Positions 56,410 to 64,000 of a stretch of DNA of 64,000 nucleotides are shown here, piece after piece. How positions within the stretch are numbered: the stretch's first letter is position 1; the number at the start of each line of letters is the position of its first letter. The notes under the pieces were generated by a model. That model saw only the letters and a list, made by a program, of their open reading frames with translations. It ran no database searches and was not told the DNA's origin. Position numbers and translations under genes: made by a program. Origin of the DNA: Paraburkholderia sp. CNPSo 3272. GTDB taxonomy: Bacteria; Pseudomonadota; Gammaproteobacteria; Burkholderiales; Burkholderiaceae. Location: positions 1-64,000 of the forward strand of contig NZ_JAMBPQ010000036.1 of NCBI RefSeq assembly GCF_024206495.1, in the 5' to 3' direction.

Positions 56410-57434
56410 TAGCCGATCGCCCGCATGGCTTGCCCGAGTGCGCTGTCGAAGCGCTGCCGCTCGCCCTCGGAGGCGGGCAGGCCAAAGCGCAGGCTGGCCG
56501 GCGCGTCGAAGCGGCGTGTCCACACCGCGTGGCGCGCGAGGGCGTCCTGCAGCGCCGGCGCGCGTGGGTCCGTGATCCACGCGAAGAGCGGCGTGGCCTG
56601 CGGCGCGAAGCCATGCGCGCGCAACAGCGCGACGAGGCGAGCGCTTTCGGCGGCGAGGCGAATGCGCATTTCGTTCTGCCATGCGCTGTCTTCGAACGCA
56701 TGGGTGACAGCGTGGCGCGCCGGCCCGCTCACGGTCCACGCGCCCAGACTCGCGCGCAACGCGGCCAGCAGGGCAGGCGAGCCGAGCGCGAATCCGCAGC
56801 GAGCGCCCGCGAGCCCGAAGAACTTGCCCGGCGAGCGCAGCACGACCAGCCCCGCGCGGCTGGTTGCGTGCGCAAGCGTTTCGGATCGCTCGTGGCTGAA
56901 CGCATCGGCAAACGCTTCGTCGACGATCAGCGTGCCGCCGCGCCCCGCGAGTTGCGCCTGCCAATCGAGCAGGCGGGTGGCAGCAAGATGCGTGGCCGTC
57001 GGATTGTTCGGATTCACCACGACGGCATGCGTGACGGTGTCGGGCAGCGTGTCCTGCATGACATCGAGCGGCACGACCTCATGGCCCGCGCGCGCGAACG
57101 CCGGCGCGTACTCGCCGTAGGTGAGCGGCGCAATCGCTACACGCGCGCGCGGCAACAACGCTGGCAGGGCGCGGATCGCGGCCTGACTGCCCGCCACCGG
57201 CAAGACGTGGCGGGCGTCGGACGCGCCGTAGTAGCGCGCGGCGCACGCGGCGAAGCCGTCGCCTTCGTCGGGCAGGCGCCGCCATGCCGTGGGCGGCACC
57301 GGCGGCACGGGGTAGCCATGCGGATTGATGCCGGTGGACAGATCGACCCAGGCGTCCCAGGCGATGCCGTAACGTTGCGCGGCTTCGTGCAGGTTGCCGC
57401 CGTGCGCGACGAGTGCGGCTGGTTGCTCAGACAT
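56409..57434 (-). CDS. cobD: Threonine-phosphate decarboxylase CobD (CobC-type aminotransferase fold)
   Basis: PLP enzyme that makes (R)-1-amino-2-propanol O-2-phosphate, the aminopropanol arm of cobalamin. The 341-residue protein opens with HGGNLHEAAQRYG and DLSTGINPHGYP, typical of the family. It has NPNNPTATH (about 141-149), the IVDEAFADAF acidic motif and the PLP lysine in RSPGKFFGLAGARCG (Lys at about 203). It overlaps cbiB by eight bases and btuF by one, so the minus-strand genes are tightly coupled. The name varies (cobC in Pseudomonas usage). Confidence 0.93.
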   Translation of the reverse strand: MSEQPAALVAHGGNLHEAAQRYGIAWDAWVDLSTGINPHGYPVPPVPPTAWRRLPDEGDGFAACAARYYGASDARHVLPVAGSQAAIRALPALLPRARVAIAPLTYGEYAPAFARAGHEVVPLDVMQDTLPDTVTHAVVVNPNNPTATHLAATRLLDWQAQLAGRGGTLIVDEAFADAFSHERSETLAHATSRAGLVVLRSPGKFFGLAGARCGFALGSPALLAALRASLGAWTVSGPARHAVTHAFEDSAWQNEMRIRLAAESARLVALLRAHGFAPQATPLFAWITDPRAPALQDALARHAVWTRRFDAPASLRFGLPASEGERQRFDSALGQAMRAIG

Positions 57435-58365
57435 GGGTCGCCACGCTCACGAAGGCCAGGGCGAGCAGCGCCGCGAGCCACAGAATGGTCGTGCGCTCGA
57501 CGAGCCGCAAGGCCGCATCCACGTGCTGCGCGCGCGGCGGCGAGCCCGCGCCCAGCGCCGGGCGCTCCTCCAGCATGCCCTGATAAACGGCCGCGCCGCC
57601 CAGCAGCACGTTCAGGCTGCCCGCGCCCGAGGCCATGACGGGACCCGCGTTCGGGCTCTCCCAGCGGTGCGCCTGTTCGCGCCAGCAGCGCAGCGCCATG
57701 CGCGTGTCGCCGAGCAGTGCGTAGCTCGCGGCCGTCAGGCGCGCGGGAATCCAGTTGAGCACGTCGTCGATGCGCGCGGCCGCCCAGCCAAAGCGCAGGA
57801 AGCGCGGCGTGCGGTAGCCCCACATGGCGTCGAGCGTATTGGCGAGGCGGAACGCGAGGGCGCCCGGGCCGCCGGCGATTGCGAACCAGAACAGCGCGCC
57901 GAAGATCGCGTCGTTGCCGTTTTCGAGCGCCGATTCGACGGCTGCGCTCGAAAGCGCGGTGGCATCTGCCCCCGCTGTGTCGCGCGAGACGATGCGGCCC
58001 GTCAGCTCGCGCGCGGCAGCGAGGTCGCGCCGCGCCAAAGCGGCCCCGATCGGCGCGATGTGCTCGGTAAGACTGCGCGCGCCGAGTGCGAACCAAAGTA
58101 GCGCGACGTGCAGCGCCCAGGCGAGCGGCCAGGGCAGCAGCGCACACAGCAGCGCGGCGGCGACGACGGGCGGCGCGACGGCGGCGAGCCATGCGACGAG
58201 GCCGAGCGGACGGCCGCGGCGGCCCGTGTTCAGGCGCGCCTCGATGCGGTTCGCGTATTTGCCGAAGGCGACGAGCGGGTGGGCTCGGCGCGGCTCGCCG
58301 AGCCAGCGGTCCACGGCGACGCCGGCCACGGCGAGCGCGGCGGTGACGGGTAGCGAGAGCATCAT
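57427..58365 (-). CDS. cbiB: Adenosylcobinamide-phosphate synthase CbiB
   Basis: Membrane enzyme that attaches the aminopropanol (phosphate) arm to adenosylcobyric acid. The 312-residue protein has about four or five hydrophobic segments and the family sequences DRWLGEPRRAHPLVAFGKYAN (about 19-39), ESALENGNDAIFGALFWFAIAGG and LANTLDAMWGYRTPRF. Start codons at 58365 and 58362 are adjacent; the first overlaps the cobU stop as ATGA. Confidence 0.94.
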   Translation of the reverse strand: MMLSLPVTAALAVAGVAVDRWLGEPRRAHPLVAFGKYANRIEARLNTGRRGRPLGLVAWLAAVAPPVVAAALLCALLPWPLAWALHVALLWFALGARSLTEHIAPIGAALARRDLAAARELTGRIVSRDTAGADATALSSAAVESALENGNDAIFGALFWFAIAGGPGALAFRLANTLDAMWGYRTPRFLRFGWAAARIDDVLNWIPARLTAASYALLGDTRMALRCWREQAHRWESPNAGPVMASGAGSLNVLLGGAAVYQGMLEERPALGAGSPPRAQHVDAALRLVERTTILWLAALLALAFVSVATHV

Positions 58366-58916
58366 GAGGTCCCGCGCGGCGCTTTGAGCACGAGAGGCAG
58401 GCCCGCGGCGACGAGCGTGGCGCGGTCGGCGAGCGCCGCGACGCGCTGATTGAGGCGGCCGAGTTCGTCCACGTAAAGGCGCGTGGCCGCGCCCATCGGC
58501 ACGACGCCCATGCCGATCTCGTTGCTTACTACGAGCACCGTGCCCTGTGCGCGCTCGCAGGCGGCGGCGAAGGCGTCGAGGCGCTCGCGCCAGTCGGGCA
58601 GCGGCGCTTCGGAGTCGGCGGGGCAAAGCAGGTTTGCAAGCCACAGCGTGAGGCAGTCGATCAGCACGCACTGGCCGGGCCCCGTCGCTGTGTCGAGCGC
58701 GCGCGCGAGATCGAGCGGCGCCTCGGCGAGCGCCCAGTGCGCGGGCCGGCGCGCGCGGTGGTGGCCGATGCGCTCAGTGAACTCGGTGTCGTCCGTCACG
58801 CGCGCGGTGGCGATATAGGTGACCGGCAAGCCGCTCGCGGCAGCGAGGCGTTCGGCGTACGCGCTCTTGCCCGAGCGCGCGCCGCCGACGATGAAGGTGA
58901 GATCGCGCGAATTCAT
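58362..58916 (-). CDS. cobU: Adenosylcobinamide kinase/guanylyltransferase CobU
   Basis: Bifunctional enzyme that phosphorylates adenosylcobinamide and then adds GMP. The 184-residue protein has the P-loop FIVGGARSGKSAYAE (about 8-22), then the guanylylation-site region RIGHHRARRPAHW (about 49-61) and VSNEIGMGVVP. It is the first gene of cobU-cbiB-cobD-btuF and is divergent from cobQ across 155 bases that contain three 13-base tandem repeats. Confidence 0.95.
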   Translation of the reverse strand: MNSRDLTFIVGGARSGKSAYAERLAAASGLPVTYIATARVTDDTEFTERIGHHRARRPAHWALAEAPLDLARALDTATGPGQCVLIDCLTLWLANLLCPADSEAPLPDWRERLDAFAAACERAQGTVLVVSNEIGMGVVPMGAATRLYVDELGRLNQRVAALADRATLVAAGLPLVLKAPRGTS

Positions 58917-58970
58917 CGCGTGATTGTAACGGCTGCGCCCGGGCTCGCCGTTGTCCCATCGGCCAATGTC

Positions 58971-59009
58971 GCGCCGTGGTCCTGCGCCGTGGTCCTGCGC
59001 CGTGATCCT
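58971..59009. repeat. Three 13-base tandem repeats in the cobU/cobQ promoter region
   Basis: Unit GCGCCGTGGTCCT occurs at 58971 and 58984; the third copy at 58997 has one G-to-A change. The repeats lie between divergent cobU and cobQ and are flanked at a distance by inverted CCCATCG (about 58955) and CGATGGG (about 59026). They could be regulator sites or simple slippage repeats. Confidence 0.85.
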
Positions 59010-59071
59010 GTATTGGGCGGCGGGGCGATGGGATAATGCGCGTTCGCCTTCGCAGCCCACCCAAGCGCTTC

Positions 59072-60637
59072 ATGACCGCCACGCTACCCGCTCGCGTACC
59101 CACCGGCACGCTGATGATCCAGGGCACGACCTCCGATGCCGGCAAGAGCACGCTCGTCGCCGGCCTGTGCCGCCTCGCGCGCCGCGCGGGTGTACGCGTC
59201 GCGCCGTTCAAGCCGCAGAACATGGCGCTCAACAGCGCCGTGACCGTGGATGGCGGCGAAATCGGCCGCGCCCAGGCGCTGCAGGCTGTCGCCGCCGGCA
59301 TCGAGGCGCACACCGACCTCAATCCGGTGCTGCTCAAGCCCAATAGCGACCTCGGCTCGCAGGTCATCATCCACGGCAAGGCGCGCATGAATCTCAACGC
59401 GCGCGCGTACCAGGACTACAAGCCGGTCGCGCGCGAGGCCGTGCTGGAGTCCTATGCGCGTCTGCGTGCGCGCTATGACACGGTGTTCGTGGAAGGCGCG
59501 GGCAGCCCCGCCGAAGTCAACCTGCGCGCCAACGACATCGCCAACATGGGTTTTGCCGAGGCGGTCGATTGCCCGGTCGTGCTCGTGGCCGACATCGACC
59601 GCGGCGGCGTGTTCGCGCACCTGATCGGCACGCTGGCCTGTCTTTCGCAGAGCGAGCGCGCGCGCATCAAAGGTTTCGTCATCAACCGTTTTCGCGGCGA
59701 CCGCACGCTGCTCGAACCCGGCCTCGCGTGGCTAGAGCAGCAGACGGGCAAGCCGGTGCTGGGCGTCGTGCCGTATCTGCACGGCCTCACGCTCGACGCC
59801 GAAGACATGCTGCCGGGCGTAGCCCACAGCGGCGCGCAGGCCGGGGGCGAGACGCTGCGCGTGGTCGTGCCGGCGCTGCCGCACATCAGCAACCACACCG
59901 ACTTCGACGCACTGCGCGCCCATCCGCAGGTCGATTTCACCTATGTGCGCACGGGCGAAGCGCCGCCCGCCGCCGACCTCGTGATCCTGCCGGGCTCGAA
60001 GAACGTGCGCGACGACCTCGCGTGGCTGCGCGCCCAGGGCTGGGAGACGGCGCTCGCGCGGCATCTGCGCTATGGCGGGCGCGTGATCGGCATTTGCGGC
60101 GGCATGCAGATGCTCGGGCGCGCGATTGCCGATCCGCATGGCGTGGAGGGCGAGCCGGGCGCGGTTGAGGGCTTCGGCTGGCTCGACTACGAGACCGTGC
60201 TCACGCGCGAAAAGACCTTGAAGAACGTGACGGGCGCGCTCGCGCTGGGAGGCGCGGATGCGGATGCGGATGCGGATGCGGGCGCGGATGCGGATGCGGA
60301 TGCGGTCGCGGGCCCGGCGCGCGTGGCGGGCTACGAAATCCATATGGGCGAGACGCGCGGGCGTTCGCTCGAATCCCCCGCGCTGTGGCTCGCTAACGGA
60401 GACGAGGGCGCGAAGCGCCCGGATGGCGCGCGCTCGGCGGATGGCCAGATTCTCGCGACCTACGTGCACGGCCTCTTCGACACGCCGCAGGCGTGCACGG
60501 CGCTCCTGCGCTGGGCCGGGCTTGCGCAGGCGCAGGCGGTGGACTATCCGGCGTTGCGCGAGGCGTCGCTGGAGCGGCTGGCGGACACGCTCGCGGCGAG
60601 CCTCGATCTGGAGAGGGTGTTCGGCGTAATCCGCTAA
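59072..60637 (+). CDS. cobQ: Cobyric acid synthase CobQ (CbiP)
   Basis: Amidates four carboxylates of the adenosylated corrin using glutamine. The 521-residue protein has the N-terminal synthetase domain ([21 protein letters not shown] at about 16-36; [13 protein letters not shown]) and a C-terminal class I-like glutamine amidotransferase domain with the nucleophile in [10 protein letters not shown] (Cys about 336) and the His in GYEIHMGET. About residues 395-413 are Ala-Asp repeats encoded by hexanucleotide repeats and absent from typical family members. The start at 59072 is preferred; the frame is open to 59036. It is a single gene divergent from cobU. Confidence 0.94.
   Translation: MTATLPARVPTGTLMIQGTTSDAGKSTLVAGLCRLARRAGVRVAPFKPQNMALNSAVTVDGGEIGRAQALQAVAAGIEAHTDLNPVLLKPNSDLGSQVIIHGKARMNLNARAYQDYKPVAREAVLESYARLRARYDTVFVEGAGSPAEVNLRANDIANMGFAEAVDCPVVLVADIDRGGVFAHLIGTLACLSQSERARIKGFVINRFRGDRTLLEPGLAWLEQQTGKPVLGVVPYLHGLTLDAEDMLPGVAHSGAQAGGETLRVVVPALPHISNHTDFDALRAHPQVDFTYVRTGEAPPAADLVILPGSKNVRDDLAWLRAQGWETALARHLRYGGRVIGICGGMQMLGRAIADPHGVEGEPGAVEGFGWLDYETVLTREKTLKNVTGALALGGADADADADAGADADADAVAGPARVAGYEIHMGETRGRSLESPALWLANGDEGAKRPDGARSADGQILATYVHGLFDTPQACTALLRWAGLAQAQAVDYPALREASLERLADTLAASLDLERVFGVIR
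60254..60313 (+). repeat. cobQ: In-frame hexanucleotide microsatellite inside cobQ
   Basis: Ten consecutive six-base units: four GCGGAT, one GCGGGC, three GCGGAT, then GCGGTC and GCGGGC. They encode alternating Ala-Asp (with Gly and Val variants) in the glutaminase domain, before the GYEIHMGET motif. Changes in copy number would keep the reading frame. Confidence 0.95.
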
Positions 60638-60666
60638 CAGCGCAGCTAAAAGCGCGGCTGACCGGC

Positions 60667-61086
60667 TCAGTAAAGCACCATCTGCGTACAGCGGAACAGC
60701 GCGATGGTCTTGCCGTCCGGGCCGCTTACCGTGGCATCCCAGACCTGGGTGCTGCGCCCGAGATGCACGCCCGTCGCCACGGCCGAGATCGTGCCTTCGC
60801 GCGCGGTGCCGAGGTGATTGCTCTTGATCTCGATGGTCGTGAAGTTCTTTGCGCTGGGCGGCAGGTGCGCGAGGCAGGCGTAGCCGCAGGCCGTGTCGGC
60901 GAGGCCGATTACCGTGGCGGCGTGCAGGAAGCCATTGGGGGCGAGCAGGTCGCTGCGCACGTCGAGTTCGGCGCGCAGCAGGCGTTGCTCGAGGACCAGC
61001 GGGCGAAAGCCCAGCAAATCGGGCAGGCGGCCGCGCTGCCTCTCGAGCAGGGTTTCGATCGTGATGTCGTGGCGTAGCGTGCTCAT
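60667..61086 (-). CDS. PaaI-family hotdog thioesterase
   Basis: 139-residue hotdog-fold protein with the PaaI/YbdB-type core: LLAPNGFLHAATVIGLADTA (about 47-66) contains the conserved N-G-x-x-H stretch, and TTIEIKSNHLG and VWDATVSGPDGKTIALFRCTQMVL follow. Such enzymes hydrolyse acyl- or aryl-CoA thioesters; the substrate is not indicated by the neighbours. It is divergent from the parA-like gene and convergent with cobQ. Confidence 0.88.
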   Translation of the reverse strand: MSTLRHDITIETLLERQRGRLPDLLGFRPLVLEQRLLRAELDVRSDLLAPNGFLHAATVIGLADTACGYACLAHLPPSAKNFTTIEIKSNHLGTAREGTISAVATGVHLGRSTQVWDATVSGPDGKTIALFRCTQMVLY

Positions 61087-61295
61087 GCTCGGTCAGTCTC
61101 CTTGATTTGATATGAACATTGCGGGTGCGCGCTCGCGGGGGGCTTCGGCGGCGCGCAATTTGCCGATAATATCGGACGGTTGATTCGGGGCGCCGGCTCG
61201 TCTGCAAGGCGCCTCCCCAGGTATCGAAGAACGCATCACGCAAAAATCACGGCAATCCGGCTGGCCATGCGCCAGCCATCCTGACGGGAGCATTC

Positions 61296-61922
61296 ATGAC
61301 GGTAATCGTGGTGGCGAATCCCAAGGGCGGCGTGGGAAAGAGCACGCTGTCCACCAATCTGGCCGGCTATTTCGCCGCACAAGGCGAGTGGGTGGCGCTC
61401 GCGGACCTCGACCGGCAGCAGTCCTCGCACGCCTGGCTCGATCTGCGGCCCGCGACGCTGCCGGCCATCGAAAGCTGGCAGGTCGATCTGGACAACCCGG
61501 CGAAGCCGCCAAAGGGACTCGAGCACGCAGTCCTCGACACGCCCGCCGGCCTGCACGGCAACCGGCTTCAGGCGATCATCGAGCTGGCGGACAAGGTGAT
61601 CGTGCCGCTGCAGCCCTCGATGTTCGACATTCTCGCCACCCAGGACTTCCTGAACCGCCTCGCCAAGGAAAAATCCGTGCGCAAGGGGGCGATCCAGGTG
61701 GGCGTAGTGGGCATGCGGGTGGATGCGCGCACGCGCTCGGCCGAGCAGCTGCAGCGCTTCGTCGAGGGCCTGGAGCTGCCGGTGCTGGGCTATCTGCGCG
61801 ACACGCAGAACTACGTGCAGCTCGCCGCGCACGGCCTCACGCTGTGGGACGTCGCGAAGAGCCGGGTCGAGAAGGACCTCGACCAGTGGCAGTCGATTAT
61901 CGGCTGGGTCGACGGCAAATAA
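61296..61922 (+). CDS. Orphan ParA/MinD-family ATPase
   Basis: 208-residue ATPase with the deviant Walker A KGGVGKST (about 10-17), the switch region LDTPAG (about 80-85, Asp in Walker B) and an A' region near LADLDRQQS. It resembles small ParA proteins that position plasmids, chromosomes or protein clusters. No parB gene or parS-like repeat is adjacent, so its cargo is unknown. It is divergent from the thioesterase over 209 bases containing a CCGATA-A-TATCGG palindrome at 61163-61175. Confidence 0.88.
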   Translation: MTVIVVANPKGGVGKSTLSTNLAGYFAAQGEWVALADLDRQQSSHAWLDLRPATLPAIESWQVDLDNPAKPPKGLEHAVLDTPAGLHGNRLQAIIELADKVIVPLQPSMFDILATQDFLNRLAKEKSVRKGAIQVGVVGMRVDARTRSAEQLQRFVEGLELPVLGYLRDTQNYVQLAAHGLTLWDVAKSRVEKDLDQWQSIIGWVDGK

Positions 61923-61976
61923 GCGCGCAGGTACAGCGGCGCGGGCCCGATGAGCCGCGCCGGCCAGACCCGCGTT

Positions 61977-62363
61977 TTAGCTCCAGGCCTGGGTGGGCAC
62001 GTGGTCGCGGCTGCCCTTGATGCGGTTGTTCTCGTCCACGAACACGAGGTCCGGCTTCCAGCCGGCCTTGAGCTCTTCCTCTTCCACGTTCGCGAAGGCC
62101 GCGATGATCACGAGGTCGCCCAGTTGCGCGCGGCGCGCGGCCGAGCCGTTCAGCGAGATCATGCCGCTGCCGCGCTCGCCCTTGATCGCGTAGGTCGTGA
62201 AGCGCTCGCCATTGTTGATATTCCAGATGTCGATGCGCTCGTTTTCGACGATGTTCGCCGCTTCGAGCAGGTTTTCATCGATGGCGCACGAGCCTTCGTA
62301 GTGCAGCTCGCAGTGCGTGACTGCGACGCGGTGAATCTTCGACTTGAGCATATGGCGTTGCAT
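61977..62363 (-). CDS. panD: Aspartate 1-decarboxylase PanD
   Basis: Makes beta-alanine for pantothenate. The 128-residue proenzyme has the self-cleavage site in YEGSCAID (Gly-Ser at about 24-25), which generates the pyruvoyl group, and the catalytic-region Lys/Tyr in the N-terminal [11 protein letters not shown] and [12 protein letters not shown]. It follows panC by 94 bases on the same strand; together they supply beta-alanine and condense it with pantoate. Confidence 0.96.
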   Translation of the reverse strand: MQRHMLKSKIHRVAVTHCELHYEGSCAIDENLLEAANIVENERIDIWNINNGERFTTYAIKGERGSGMISLNGSAARRAQLGDLVIIAAFANVEEEELKAGWKPDLVFVDENNRIKGSRDHVPTQAWS

Positions 62364-62457
62364 GGAGGGTCTCCTCAGGCGAGCGGGCGCGCGGCCCGCC
62401 GCGGGTAAACGGAATCTGGGGATCTGGGTGAAGGGGCGGCGCGGCCTCCCACGGCCC

Positions 62458-64000
<1,543 letters not shown>

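Noticed and set aside
60254-60313. CRISPR-like short repeats
   Set aside because: The repeats are contiguous hexamers inside a reading frame, with no spacers.

Overview
The window looks like a chromosomal segment of a high-GC betaproteobacterium of the Burkholderiaceae, most like Paraburkholderia or a close relative. The evidence is the gene order and content: waaC-kdoO-waaA, urt plus ureDABCEFG, cysI-DUF934-cysHDN-cobA-cbiX, lptFG/pepA/holC, zapBA-6S RNA, and a compact cob/btu locus. The assignment rests on recognised synteny and protein wording only; no search was run.

Layout. 1-246 is the 3' end of a group II intron. 343-3873 carries lipopolysaccharide inner-core genes (heptosyltransferase I, Kdo 3-hydroxylase, Kdo transferase). 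4329-6332 is a visibly lower-GC O-acyltransferase that looks acquired. 6360-20053, all on the minus strand, is the urea locus: urtABCDE (ABC uptake), ureD and ureABCEFG. A plus-strand Fic-domain gene (12430-13971) with flanking debris splits it. TGGCAC-N5-TTGC sigma-54 elements lie upstream of both urtA and ureA, with NtrC-like dyads behind them, so both halves are probably nitrogen-controlled. 20475-21524 holds a rhodanese and a Pcm-family methyltransferase. 21809-28867 is a LacI-type regulator with a perfect palindromic operator, a CUT2 sugar ABC transporter, a TIM-barrel isomerase/epimerase and a Gfo/Idh/MocA dehydrogenase, apparently one catabolic operon. 29043-29650 is a RelB/RelE-type toxin-antitoxin pair.

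29681-38824 contains an orphan periplasmic binding protein, then CysB divergent from the sulfate-assimilation operon cysI-DUF934-cysH-cysD-cysN-cobA. cbiX converges on it; CobA and CbiX would supply steps of the siroheme that CysI needs. 38878-41142 is lptFG, divergent from pepA-holC-(hypothetical). A cytochrome c, ilvD with a divergent LysR regulator, lgt, a SIMPL protein, an EVE protein, 6S RNA and zapA/zapB-like follow up to 50727.

51108-60637 is a cobalamin uptake and late-assembly locus in two convergent operons plus cobQ: btuC-btuD-cobT-cobS-cobC on plus, cobU-cbiB-cobD-btuF on minus, and cobQ divergent from cobU. It covers corrinoid import, the aminopropanol arm, amidation and nucleotide-loop assembly; no corrin-ring genes are in the window. 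The end holds a PaaI-type thioesterase, an orphan ParA, panC-panD, and the 3' part of scpA running off the edge.

No tRNA, rRNA, CRISPR array or complete insertion sequence was seen. The least expected features are the Fic insertion in the urea locus, the paired sigma-54/NtrC architecture, several long perfect palindromes in intergenic DNA, and tandem repeats at cobQ.
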